Source: Snodgrassella alvi | GTDB lineage: Bacteria > Pseudomonadota > Gammaproteobacteria > Burkholderiales > Neisseriaceae | Assembly: GCF_002777825.1 (NCBI RefSeq) | Contig: NZ_MEIR01000060.1 | Coordinates: 1 to 64,000, forward strand | DNA length: 64,000 nucleotides | Direction: 5' to 3' | Part shown: positions 18,816 to 26,863 of the stretch, piece by piece | Numbering within the stretch: position 1 is the stretch's first letter | Layout of the letters: each line of letters starts with the position of its first letter | The notes under the pieces: model-generated | Told to the model about the DNA's origin: nothing | What the model saw: only the letters and a program-made list of their open reading frames with translations | Database searches by the model: none | Made by a program: the position numbers and the translations under genes

Positions 18816-18965
18816 AATTGCGATGTATAGCATAGATTTATGCAGACAAAGCAAAAGTATCACCAGCTATAGGAGTACCTTTGGATGATGAAACAAAAAT
18901 ACAATTTTAAACCAGCGCAGTAAGCACAAATCAACTGTGTTTATCCACAAAACCAACCCACAGAC
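18816..18965 (+). pseudogene. Integrase remnant related to the integrase at 22448
   Basis: Bases 18818-18965 align with about 23080-23225 of the downstream integrase: shared GCGATGTATAGCATAG..., CAAGCAAAA.TCATCA, GATAGGAGT.CCTTT, GATGATGAA, CCAGCGC and AACTGTGTTTAT blocks. Only the segment between the catalytic Arg and the HxxR box remains, and it is full of stops. This indicates at least two rounds of integration of related elements. Confidence 0.7.
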
Positions 18966-19149
18966 TAAAAGTTAGCAATTATCGGATAGGGTTTAAATAT
19001 AAATTGACATTAGCATCATCTTCATTAAAGCAGTGAAAAACGTGATGTCCGTACTTACTAAGTATCAAGTTATAAATAATTGATTTGTTAATCCAGAATA
19101 TGTCCTAATTAGTTATGATAAATATTTGCAGTTCACTAACCAGTCTCAA

Positions 19150-19377
19150 ATTTATCTTTCCGACAGCGTAGATTTATTGTGCGATAAACAATACTCACCA
19201 GATCGGGCATAGCATGAATACTTGCTACTTACACAAAAAGAATGTGCCAAAAAATCAAACAAAATTCAACTAGCTTATTCACAACTGGAATCATCAAAAC
19301 GACCACGTAAAACCACAACAATTAAATTGGCTACCGCGTTGAGTATTCATGAAAGCCAACCAGACTTACTTGCATAA
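19150..19377 (+). pseudogene. XRE/Cro-type HTH regulator, interrupted by a stop
   Basis: The frame reads YLSDSVDLLCDKQYSPDRA, a TAG at 19210, then HEYLLLTQKECAKKSNKIQLA, YSQLESSKRPRKTTTIKLAT and a normal stop at 19375. The LTQ...YSQLE segment is a textbook XRE/HipB-like helix-turn-helix. The in-frame stop before the HTH and the absence of a start make it a remnant. It was probably the repressor or antitoxin of the lost element. Confidence 0.65.
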
Positions 19378-19382
19378 TAAAA

Positions 19383-19408
19383 AACCCGCCAAGGAGCAGG
19401 CGGGTAAA
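19383..19408 (+). terminator. Terminator after the HTH remnant
   Basis: ACCCGCC (19384-19390) pairs with GGCGGGT (19399-19405) across an 8-nt loop, with A-rich flanks on both sides (AAAA before, AAAAA after). It is a GC-rich hairpin typical of a terminator, stronger for minus-strand transcripts that would end in U. Confidence 0.65.
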
Positions 19409-19443
19409 AATAGCAAAATATATCAACTAAAAAAAGGAGAAAT

Positions 19444-19554
19444 ATGTTAATAGCTCTAGTTTGGATGCAGCAAAGTTGCCACACCAGCACAAAAACAGGA
19501 AAAGAGATTAACGGTTTTCAATATACTAAATATTCAATTCTTACGCAAGAGTAA
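19444..19554 (+). CDS. Possible 36-residue small protein with strong RBS
   Basis: The ORF starts MLIALVWMQQSC and ends FQYTKYSILTQE. AAAAGGAG lies 5-6 nt upstream of the ATG, the best Shine-Dalgarno in the island. The first eight residues are hydrophobic. It converges with, and overlaps by about 20 bp, the HNH-like remnant on the other strand. No homology is recognised. It could equally be a leader fragment of a lost gene. Confidence 0.35.
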   Translation: MLIALVWMQQSCHTSTKTGKEINGFQYTKYSILTQE

Positions 19555-19964
19555 ATTGTAAAAATATCTATCAAATCTTTCACATTGTTGCATATTCGCC
19601 CAAAACAGCACTAACGTTCTCACTACCCGTTCAACCCACATTGCCCAGTTAACTATAGCACGATGATGTGCAGTGATTGAACGGCGCTTAAAATAGGAGC
19701 ATTTATACCCGTTTTCAATACCAAGCACATTAAACGCTTGGTTATTGTAATGTTCACAATCATGATCCACTTTTATACCCTCAACGCTACCATCACCACA
19801 GTACTGACAGGTGTATCTTTCTCGTAGCAGCACTACCTTACACAAGCAACGCTATGGTCTACTACCTCCCATATACCTGCTTTACCCTTGCGCTGCCTGG
19901 GAGATAAAAACTGGCTGTTATAACCCGCAGGTATCAGTCTGCTGGCTTTAACTTTCAATCTCAT
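19534..19964 (-). pseudogene. HNH-like zinc protein remnant with frameshift
   Basis: Two abutting minus-strand frames. The first starts at 19964 (MRLKVKASRLIPAGYNSQFL) and ends HSVACVR-stop. The second continues at about 19845 with CKVVLLRERYTCQYCGDGS and IKVDHDCEHYNN. CxxC followed by a VDHD motif resembles HNH endonucleases of phage islands. A one-base change near 19845 would join the frames. The C-terminal ~60 residues do not show the expected second CxxC, so the 3' end also seems altered. Most likely a dead phage-type nuclease gene. Confidence 0.45.
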
Positions 19965-20106
19965 AGCTGTATCTATCTACAATAAAAAAAGCCCACGCGC
20001 ACATGCGATTGTTTGTTTTTTTAATCAAGCTTTAACCATATTGACAATAATTAACATTTATTTTCTGCTGTGCTAATATTTCTCATCCAACAAAGGGAAA
20101 CAAATA

Positions 20107-20934
20107 ATGGCATTTAAAAACTTATATCAATTATTAAGCCTGAAGCCTACTGCCTCGCATTTAGACATCGTTAATGCAATGAAAAAAGCGGCACAGCAAC
20201 AGACGATCTCTTTAGAGGACTTAAAGCTATGTAAACAGGTTCTGCTTAATGAAGAGTTGCGCAAGAAATACAATTCGCGTTTGTTTATTGAGTATCCAAA
20301 ACTTTTAGAGATTCCGCCCAAGCCAAAAGAATCTGAGGAAGTTAAGCCGTTACCACCTAACAAAGCAGGCCGGAATAAAAAAAAGCTTTATCTAATCCTT
20401 GCCATTATTGTCGCAATGGTAATTTTCGGTGCTATTGCTTACTCTAAATATAACTCTCTTGCCTCAGAAGCAAAAGAAGCAGTAAGGAAAATATTACTCC
20501 GACCTGATTCAGCGACATTCTATGATATTAGAATACACTTCAATACCAATAACAAAAAGATATATGTTTGCGGAAAAGTAGTTGCAAAAGTACTTGACGG
20601 TTACTATAGCGGAAAAGAAACGTTTATGTATGCTCCGCATATTAAACAAGCTGTTGTAGTTCATAAAAAAAAGCCTTGGTTTTTACAAGATGAACTTAAA
20701 TCTAGCATAGCATATAAAATAGGCTGCTTAAATGATGACCCTGCTAAATTAGGGAAGCAACTATCCCTATTTATGGATCATGCAAATGAATATAGCGCTC
20801 TGAAGTGGCTAAAATTTTCAGCCTCCGATAAAGTCGAGCAAGCTAAATTAGATAAAAGGATAGTTGAACTGAAAACAATAGTAGAAGCGGAAATACAAGC
20901 GATCTCGATTTATGAAAATAGTGACAAAGAATGA
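20107..20934 (+). CDS. J-domain-like membrane protein of unknown function
   Basis: A 275-residue protein. Residues 4-60 resemble a degenerate J-domain (NLYQLLSLKPTASHLDIVNA ... LLNEELRKKYNSRL), but the HPD tripeptide is absent. A lysine/proline-rich linker follows, then one membrane segment at ~93-112 (LYLILAIIVAMVIFGAIAYS). A ~160-residue C-terminal domain (YVCGKVVAKVLDGYYSGKET...) is probably outside the cytoplasm. Its RBS region is AAAGGGAAACAAATA before the ATG. It is one of the few intact genes in the decaying island and has its own terminator. It is not DnaK co-chaperone-like in the usual sense, and its function is not known. Confidence 0.7.
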   Translation: MAFKNLYQLLSLKPTASHLDIVNAMKKAAQQQTISLEDLKLCKQVLLNEELRKKYNSRLFIEYPKLLEIPPKPKESEEVKPLPPNKAGRNKKKLYLILAIIVAMVIFGAIAYSKYNSLASEAKEAVRKILLRPDSATFYDIRIHFNTNNKKIYVCGKVVAKVLDGYYSGKETFMYAPHIKQAVVVHKKKPWFLQDELKSSIAYKIGCLNDDPAKLGKQLSLFMDHANEYSALKWLKFSASDKVEQAKLDKRIVELKTIVEAEIQAISIYENSDKE

Positions 20935-20978
20935 TTTAATTATTGCAACACGTCGATAGATAACAATGTGATTAACCT

Positions 20979-21004
20979 AAGCCAGCAAATAGCTGGCTTT
21001 TTTA
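20979..21004 (+). terminator. Terminator of the J-domain-like gene
   Basis: AAGCCAGC (20979-20986) and GCTGGCTT (20992-20999) flank a 5-nt loop and run into TTTTTT, 45 bp after the stop at 20934. Confidence 0.9.
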
Positions 21005-21313
21005 ATGAAATTAATCATGAAGCTTAAAATACATATGCATAAATTAAAATCACCCTTATGGCACCCGTATTTGCTGGGAGCATAGGCCAACGAGAGCGCT
21101 GGTCGTAAGATATGGTATGCGACAATATGAATGTAATCATATTAATAAAATTGCCCCCAATAACTACCGAGATGCATTACGGCATGGGGCATCTAAGAAA
21201 TCCCAGAACCAATGTTAGACGCCACTAGCTGGAAAGCGCAGTAAAACCCAATCCTCAGCCAAACATTGATTGCCCGTAAAACACCTGTTAAGGTTATTTT
21301 TTCGCGGTAAGAA
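21005..21313. other. Island DNA without recognisable genes
   Basis: Mixed-composition sequence between the terminator and a small membrane ORF. Stops occur in all frames. The part around 21070-21250 is less AT-rich than its surroundings and may be decayed coding DNA, but I cannot assign it. Confidence 0.4.
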
Positions 21314-21466
21314 ATGAAAGAAAAAACAAAGGATTTAATAGCAATGAAATTAATGGTTACTTTGTTTACTATTGCTATTATTAAGACACTATTTATTGGA
21401 TTACATCATCCGATTTATACAATTCGCACAAAACCTAATCAACCTATCAATGAAATGATTTGCTAA
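21314..21466 (+). CDS. Possible 50-residue membrane protein
   Basis: The ORF has one hydrophobic segment (KLMVTLFTIAIIKTLFIGL), from residue 12. Two ATGs are possible: 21314, or 21344, which has AAAGGA about 10 nt upstream. The stop is 16 bp before the start of the next gene, so the two may be co-translated. The family is not recognised. Confidence 0.4.
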   Translation: MKEKTKDLIAMKLMVTLFTIAIIKTLFIGLHHPIYTIRTKPNQPINEMIC

Positions 21467-21482
21467 CTAGGAGTATATAGCA

Positions 21483-21866
21483 ATGCAAGTAGAAGATAAG
21501 TTTCACGCCAGTTACCATAATGAAATAGCCAGCTTATTAAATAACGCAGAGTTGCTTGCCATAATACAGAACCTTGATGAAACTCTAGATGAAAAACTAA
21601 AACGGATCAGCAAAAAAGATTTAGAACATCTTAGTGAATATTGTTTTCAGGCATTAAATACAACAACGTTTATTATGGAAACGTTATCTAAATTAACGGA
21701 CAGCTATACAAATAATGATATCACTCAGAAGCTAAGCCAAAAGGACTTTTTAAGATTTACCAGCACGCTAGCAGCATTATCAGGCGGGATTAATAGCTGT
21801 ATTGGTTATATGCACCCGACGATAATGGAACTGCTTGCACTTAAAGCTCGCAGCACCTCAAGCTAA
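21483..21866 (+). CDS. Hypothetical island protein, 127 residues
   Basis: A soluble, mostly helical protein with no recognised motif. The start is supported by AGGAG 11-15 nt upstream. Codon use and frame are clean, in contrast with the remnants around it. A terminator follows. It is likely cargo of the integrative element; nothing in the sequence indicates its function. Confidence 0.65.
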   Translation: MQVEDKFHASYHNEIASLLNNAELLAIIQNLDETLDEKLKRISKKDLEHLSEYCFQALNTTTFIMETLSKLTDSYTNNDITQKLSQKDFLRFTSTLAALSGGINSCIGYMHPTIMELLALKARSTSS

Positions 21867-21893
21867 GTTAAATTTGGCATTTTTTGAAAATCA

Positions 21894-21921
21894 AGCGGGG
21901 AAATAAACTTCCCCCGTTTTT
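21894..21921 (+). terminator. Terminator after the 127-residue gene
   Basis: GCGGGGAA pairs with TTCCCCCG around a short A/T loop and is followed by TTTTT at 21917-21921. Confidence 0.75.
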
Positions 21922-21938
21922 GGAATATAAATACCATC

Positions 21939-22183
21939 ATGAAAAAAATTGCACTGCTAGCCACTAGCGTGGCTTTTTTATTGCCGGTTGTGATTCTGTA
22001 GCAGGGAGAAAAATCAGAGAGGCGGAACAGACTGGTAAAGATACTATGGAAACACAGGTTGTTTTACGTGATGGACGCAAAATTACCTGCCTTGTTTACA
22101 ACGAACAGCTTTACGTAGCTAGTTACGGTGGCAAAGCCTCAGGCCTATCCTGCGACTGGCATAACACACCGCAACCTGAATAA
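21939..22183 (+). pseudogene. Small lipoprotein gene with homopolymer frameshift
   Basis: The ATG frame MKKIALLATSVAFLLPVVIL stops at once. In the next frame the sequence reads IAGCDSVAGRKIREAEQTGK ... LSCDWHNTPQPE and ends at 22183. Adding one T to the six-T run at about 21974-21979 would give MKKIALLATSVAFFIAGC, a perfect lipobox. The gene is either off by slippage, recently dead, or affected by a sequencing indel in the T run. In the on state it would be a ~80-residue outer-membrane-type lipoprotein with two Cys in the mature domain. Confidence 0.75.
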
Positions 22184-22204
22184 CCCTAAGCAAACGTAAC
22201 AACA

Positions 22205-22231
22205 CACACCGGCAATTAGCCGGATTTTTAT
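22205..22231 (+). terminator. Terminator upstream of the excisionase-like gene
   Basis: CCGGCAATTAGCCGG hairpin (5-bp stem, 5-nt loop) followed by ATTTTTATA. It separates the lipoprotein pseudogene from the recombination genes. Confidence 0.75.
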
Positions 22232-22241
22232 ATGGCTAATT

Positions 22242-22583
22242 ATGAAAACTTTATTAACTACCGAAGACGTTGCTAGTTATCTTTCGCTTAACCCTAAAGT
22301 CATTACTGAAAAAGCGCGAAGCGGAGAAATACCGGCATACAAAAAAATTGGACGTTGGTATTTTTTTAAAGAAGAACTTGACGAATGGCTGAAAGCCGAT
22401 GCAAATTCCACTCTGCAAGAGGCTACACATGCAAAAAGGAGTAAAACATGTCGAGCCGAAAAACAATCCGTATCTACGAGCGGAAAGGGCGCTGCGGATG
22501 GTACTACTCATTCACGGCACCAAACGGACAACGCATACGCCAAGCTGCTGGGACTGAAAACGAGCAACACGCGCGCGAATTAG
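22242..22583 (+). CDS. MerR-like HTH (excisionase-type) DNA-binding protein
   Basis: Residues 1-52 are a classic excisionase/MerR winged HTH: LLTTEDVASYLSLNPKVITE, then AYKKIGRWYFFKEELDEWLK. Such proteins direct the integrase toward excision or regulate it. The frame runs to 22583 and overlaps the integrase by 136 bp. The C-terminal part (after ~residue 60) is low in pattern and may be an extension caused by loss of an earlier stop. It lies immediately upstream of the integrase, as expected for a recombination module. Confidence 0.8.
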   Translation: MKTLLTTEDVASYLSLNPKVITEKARSGEIPAYKKIGRWYFFKEELDEWLKADANSTLQEATHAKRSKTCRAEKQSVSTSGKGAADGTTHSRHQTDNAYAKLLGLKTSNTRAN

Positions 22584-23485
22584 CAGCCAAGCATTATTAT
22601 GAGTTGTTTGCTGTGCAAAAGCTTGGCCACAGTCGCGAATATACATGGCGCGAAACAGTGGTCGAATGGTTGAAAGAGAATCCGCATAAACAAGAGGATT
22701 ACAACACAAAGCTATTTTTACGCTGGCTAGATAAATATCTGGGAGATTTAACAATCAACCAGATAGATCGCGTAGTGCTGCGTACGATTCGTGATACCAA
22801 GCTGAACGAGGGTCAAAAGCCAAGAACCGTTAATGCTTATACGCAACAAATCAGAATGGTTTTATTAGCAGCCAAAGAATGGGGATGGATAACCAATTTA
22901 CCAAAGTTCAAGATGCTGGAGGAGCCTAAGCGCAGGGAATGCTTGCTGACGGCTGATGAGAAAAACAGGCTGTTTAAAGAATTGCCAGTACACCTGATAC
23001 CTATTGCGGCTTTTGCGCTGGCTACTGGTTTGAGAAAAGCTAATGTAGCCGGTCTGCAATGGTCGCAGGTTGATATAGCGAGGCGTACTGTATGGATTCA
23101 TGTGGATCAAACAAAATCATCAAGAGCGATAGGAGTGCCTTTAAATGACGAAGCAATGAGTATAATTCTAAGCCAGCGCGGGAAGCATAAAACCAACGTG
23201 TTTACTTACAAGGGCAACCCAATCAAAAACCCCGCAGGCACAGCATGGAAAAAAGCATTAAAGCGTGCTCGAATTGATAATTTTCGATTCCATGATTGCC
23301 GGCATACATGAGCAACTAACCATGTGATTCAGGGGACACCCTCTCGGCCGCTTCAAGAATTAGGAGGCTGGTCAAGTGAAAAGATGGTGCAAAGGTATGC
23401 CCATTTAAACACTGAGCACTTGCGTCAGTATGCTGGAAACTCTTCTCAATTTGACACCAATTTGACACCAACGCAAATTCAATAA
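22448..23485 (+). pseudogene. int: Tyrosine recombinase (phage-type integrase) with premature stop
   Basis: AAAAGGAG precedes the ATG. Residues ~1-60 are the arm-binding domain (IYERKGRCGWYYSF), ~75-150 the SAM-like core-binding domain, and ~165-345 the catalytic domain. The first catalytic Arg (ALATGLRKANVAGLQW) and HDCRH are present. Directly after HDCRHT the codon is TGA (23309-23311) where homologues have TGG (Trp). In the same frame the rest is intact: LQELGGWSSEKMVQRYAHLN with the Tyr nucleophile, to a TAA at 23485. The enzyme is therefore truncated before its nucleophile and inactive unless the stop is read through. It faces the 3' end of tRNA-Ala, the likely attachment site. Confidence 0.9.
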
Positions 23486-23486
23486 A

Positions 23487-23512
23487 AAAAGCCACAGGGC
23501 GATGTGGCTTAA
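23487..23512. terminator. Terminator between integrase and tRNA-Ala
   Basis: AAGCCAC (from 23489) pairs with GTGGCTT (to 23511), with AAAAAA on the left. It can end both the integrase transcript and, on the minus strand (U run), the tRNA transcript. Confidence 0.75.
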
Positions 23513-23535
23513 ATCATTGAATCTATAATCTATAT

Positions 23536-23611
<76 letters not shown>

Positions 23612-23860
23612 AACTGCTTTCAGCCAGTTATTGCTGAATAGGCTGCGCATTTTACCTGAACTACTAAATTTTGCAAGCCCCGATTTAATTTTTCACACTG
23701 AAAGCAGAAAATATAGCTGTCAACCGGCAAAAATTTTCTGCTGAACATCCATCTAATCTCTTTATAACCGTGGATTAATAACAAGAGTAGTCGCACATAA
23801 GAATTAAATTTATACTTGCAGACTGATTCAGATTATTCATGCTAAAACAGGAACGCTTCT

Positions 23861-24865
23861 ATGCAGCGCAAACAACGACTGGCTATGCTTCTGGTATTTA
23901 CGGGTTTACTAACCTTTGCGCTGGTGTGGACTACACTCTTATTTTTACCTAAAAGCAATGCGAGCTATCGTTTAAAAGTGCCAGCTGGCTATGGCATCAG
24001 TGGAGTAAGCCGTACTCTGGCAGCTAACGATGTGATTTATAGCCGCTGGGTATTTGTCGGTACCGCACATATGCTGGGTATGGGGGATAAAATCCATCGC
24101 GGCAACTATCGCTTACCGCACTCAGTTTCCAGCTGGCAGATTCTGCAAAGGCTGCGCACTGGCAAGCCAGACAGCGTTACGGTACAAATCATTGAAGGTA
24201 ACACATTTGCACAGATGCGCAGAATTATTGATAACACACCTGATATTGAGCACACAACGCGGGGCTGGCCAGACAGCAAACTATTACAACAACTAGGAGC
24301 TGATCACAGTTATACACATGCAGAAGGCCTATTTTTTCCGGCTACTTATGATATCAGCTCTGACAGCAGCGATTTATCACTGTATCAACAGGCTTATAAC
24401 ACCATGGAAAAGCATTTACAGGCTACATGGGAAGAGCGACGCAGTGATCTACCTTACCAGACTGCCTACGAATTACTGATTATGGCCAGCCTGATTGAAA
24501 AAGAAACCGGCCATGCTGAAGACAGAAGCAATGTAGCAGCAGTATTTGTTAACCGCCTCAATCAGCATATGCGTTTACAAACTGACCCTAGCGTGATTTA
24601 TGGCATGGGCAGCCGTTATAAAGGTAAAATTAGCAAGGCCGATTTACGCCGTGATACACCGTACAATACTTACACTCGTGCCGGTTTGCCGCCAAGTCCT
24701 ATTGCACTACCAGGCAAAGCTGCGCTGGAAGCGGCTGCTCACCCAGCCAGTAACGATTATCTGTACTTTGTGGCGCGTAACGATGGTACTGGCCGCAGCC
24801 AGTTCAGTCACAGTTTGAATGAACACAATGCTGCGGTTCGCCAATATATCTTAAAAAAACGCTAA
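23861..24865 (+). CDS. mltG: Endolytic murein transglycosylase MltG
   Basis: A 334-residue inner-membrane enzyme that cuts nascent glycan strands and sets their length. There is one N-terminal membrane helix (about 9-30, LLVFTGLLTFALVWTTLLF). A LysM-like segment follows (YRLKVPAGYGISGVSRTLA), then the YceG domain with catalytic Glu in ASLIEKETG and the conserved LQTDPSVIYG and NTYTRAGLPPSPIALPG blocks. AGGA lies about 10 nt before the ATG. It is the first gene of a compact operon with tmk, holB, a pilZ-like gene, tatD and an MBL hydrolase. The gap to tmk is only 14 bp. Confidence 0.96.
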   Translation: MQRKQRLAMLLVFTGLLTFALVWTTLLFLPKSNASYRLKVPAGYGISGVSRTLAANDVIYSRWVFVGTAHMLGMGDKIHRGNYRLPHSVSSWQILQRLRTGKPDSVTVQIIEGNTFAQMRRIIDNTPDIEHTTRGWPDSKLLQQLGADHSYTHAEGLFFPATYDISSDSSDLSLYQQAYNTMEKHLQATWEERRSDLPYQTAYELLIMASLIEKETGHAEDRSNVAAVFVNRLNQHMRLQTDPSVIYGMGSRYKGKISKADLRRDTPYNTYTRAGLPPSPIALPGKAALEAAAHPASNDYLYFVARNDGTGRSQFSHSLNEHNAAVRQYILKKR

Positions 24866-24879
24866 CCGGATTTGTATAG

Positions 24880-25506
24880 ATGAAAGCAAAATTTATTACG
24901 CTAGATGGAATTGATGGTGCCGGCAAATCGACTAATCTCGATACCATACGCAACTGGTTTGAAAAGCATCAATTACCGGTACTTTTTACCCGTGAACCAG
25001 GAGGCACCGCTATTGGCGAAGCACTACGCAAGCTATTGCTTGATCCGGCTACCCACGCCAATGCCCGTACTGAAACCCTGATGATATTTGCTGCACGCCA
25101 GCAGCATCTGGATGAAGTAATTAAACCGGCACTGGCACAAGGCATACATGTAGTAAGTGACCGTTTTACCGATGCCACATTTGCCTATCAGGGTGGAGGC
25201 CGTGGCCTGCCACTGGCTGATATAGCCATTCTGGAAAACTGGGTACAGCAAGGCTTGCAGCCAGATTTAACCTTACTGCTGGATGTACCATTGACAGTAG
25301 CCCAGCAGCGACTGAACCAAAACAGTAACCCTGACCGCTTTGAACAACTGAATGCAGCTTTTTTTGAGCACACGCGCACAGTTTATTTGGATCGTGCTGC
25401 GGCTGTACCGCAACGCTATGCCATTATCGACAGTAGTTTAAATCTGAGTGAAGTAGCGCAGCAGCTTAATCAGGCACTAACACAACTGTTTGGATTAAAT
25501 TCATGA
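24880..25506 (+). CDS. tmk: dTMP kinase
   Basis: A 208-residue cytoplasmic enzyme that phosphorylates dTMP to dTDP. The P-loop GIDGAGKST is at residues ~10-18. The DR(F/Y) motif reads SDRFTDATFAYQGGGRG and the TREPGGT motif is present, so the substrate and lid regions are complete. The length is normal for the family. The stop overlaps the holB start as ATGA. Coupling of tmk to holB (clamp-loader delta') is widespread in bacteria. Confidence 0.97.
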   Translation: MKAKFITLDGIDGAGKSTNLDTIRNWFEKHQLPVLFTREPGGTAIGEALRKLLLDPATHANARTETLMIFAARQQHLDEVIKPALAQGIHVVSDRFTDATFAYQGGGRGLPLADIAILENWVQQGLQPDLTLLLDVPLTVAQQRLNQNSNPDRFEQLNAAFFEHTRTVYLDRAAAVPQRYAIIDSSLNLSEVAQQLNQALTQLFGLNS

Positions 25507-26492
25507 TTTATCCATGGTTCGAACCTGTCTGGCAACAAATTGCCCGACACTGGCAGCAGCAACCACACGCATGGCTGCTTTACGGCCATCCGGGAATTGG
25601 TAAACGTGAATTTGCCGAATATCTGGCACAGGCACTGCTATGCGAATCGCCGCGTACTAACCATCAACCTTGTAGTGAGTGTACATCCTGCCATTTATAC
25701 AGCCAGCACAGCCATCCCGATTTCCTGCTGGTAACGCCAGAAGAAGCCGACAGCGAAGGCGGAGAACGCAAGCAGGCACTGATTAAAGTAGAAACCATAC
25801 GCAACGTACTGGATTTTGCTCATCTGAGTGCCCATCGGGGCGGCAAACGCGTTGCCCTGATTTATCCGGCAGAAAGCATGAATCTTCAGGCTGCCAATGC
25901 CCTGCTAAAAATTCTGGAAGAACCACCGGCAGGTATGGTTTTCATTCTGGTGAGCCATCAAAAAGACCGCCTGCTGCCAACAATTAAAAGCCGTTGCCGT
26001 CAGGTGGCTTTAACCATGCCTGCACGCGCGCAGGCACTAGCCTATGTGCAACAACAGCATGGTGATAATGCAGCAGACCTGCTAGCTTTTCACGGCGGTG
26101 CCCCATTATTTGCTGATAACGACAGCCACAACCAGCTGCGCAACGAACTTATTCCTCTACTGATTAAACCACGCCTGATCGCACTACTGGATTATGCCGC
26201 TGCATTTGACAAACAAAAACTGGCACTATGCACCTTTCTCGACTGGCTGGCCAAATGGTTACTGGATATGTCACTGGCACAGCAACACATACATGCCATG
26301 TATTATCCGGCATGGCAAAATGCGTTAAACGAGATTACCGGACAAATCAATCCGTTGTCTCTGTTTGCCTTAATCGACAGAGTGAATGCACTTGCCCCTT
26401 ACGGTAAACATACCCTCAATGTTAAAATGCAGCTTGAAGATTTATTAATAGACTATCTTAATGTGTGGCAGCATAAAAACACAAAACCATGA
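25503..26492 (+). CDS. holB: DNA polymerase III subunit delta'
   Basis: A 329-residue AAA+ clamp-loader subunit. It has a modified P-loop (GHPGIGKREFAEYLA). The zinc module has four Cys (LLCESPRTNHQPCSECTSC), and NALLKILEEPP and the SRC motif (TIKSRCRQ) follow. The C-terminal collar domain is helical. The ATG overlaps the tmk stop by four bases, indicating translational coupling. Confidence 0.95.
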   Translation: MIYPWFEPVWQQIARHWQQQPHAWLLYGHPGIGKREFAEYLAQALLCESPRTNHQPCSECTSCHLYSQHSHPDFLLVTPEEADSEGGERKQALIKVETIRNVLDFAHLSAHRGGKRVALIYPAESMNLQAANALLKILEEPPAGMVFILVSHQKDRLLPTIKSRCRQVALTMPARAQALAYVQQQHGDNAADLLAFHGGAPLFADNDSHNQLRNELIPLLIKPRLIALLDYAAAFDKQKLALCTFLDWLAKWLLDMSLAQQHIHAMYYPAWQNALNEITGQINPLSLFALIDRVNALAPYGKHTLNVKMQLEDLLIDYLNVWQHKNTKP

Positions 26493-26501
26493 AAGAAATT
26501 T

Positions 26502-26861
26502 ATGGCTGAAGCTCCTACCAATTTACCGGGCAAAATGCTCAACCTAACCATCCCCGATAAACCTGAACTGTACCGCAGTTACATGTCTTTTCTAGAGTAC
26601 GGCGGCCTGTTTGCGCCCACAACCGACAACTTCCAGATGGGTGAAGAAGTATTACTGGCCGTTACCCTGCCAGCATTCAACGAAGCCAAATATTTGCGTA
26701 CTAAAGTAGTATGGATTAACACCGCTACCACCTCTACCGGCCAGCCACAGGGAATCGGTCTGGCATTTGACAAAGATGAAGACAGCTTTGCAGTCAAACA
26801 GGCTATTGAAGACATTCTGCCCGGATTACTGCTGAGCGAACGCACTACCTATACCCTGTAA
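26502..26861 (+). CDS. pilZ: PilZ-domain protein (type IV pilus biogenesis PilZ-like)
   Basis: A 119-residue protein with the PilZ beta-barrel pattern (MLNLTIPDKPELYRSYMSFL, GLFAPTTDNFQMGEEVLLAV, QGIGLAF). The c-di-GMP-binding RxxxR motif is not evident, as in the PilZ proteins that act in type IV pilus assembly with PilB/FimX-type partners. Its place between holB and tatD is the usual one for pilZ in beta- and gammaproteobacteria. Confidence 0.9.
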   Translation: MAEAPTNLPGKMLNLTIPDKPELYRSYMSFLEYGGLFAPTTDNFQMGEEVLLAVTLPAFNEAKYLRTKVVWINTATTSTGQPQGIGLAFDKDEDSFAVKQAIEDILPGLLLSERTTYTL

Positions 26862-26863
26862 TC

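Noticed and set aside
17359-19400. A CRISPR array or other regular repeat in the long gene-poor stretch
   Set aside because: No regularly spaced identical repeats are visible; the region is simply AT-rich with a few alignable pseudogene pieces.
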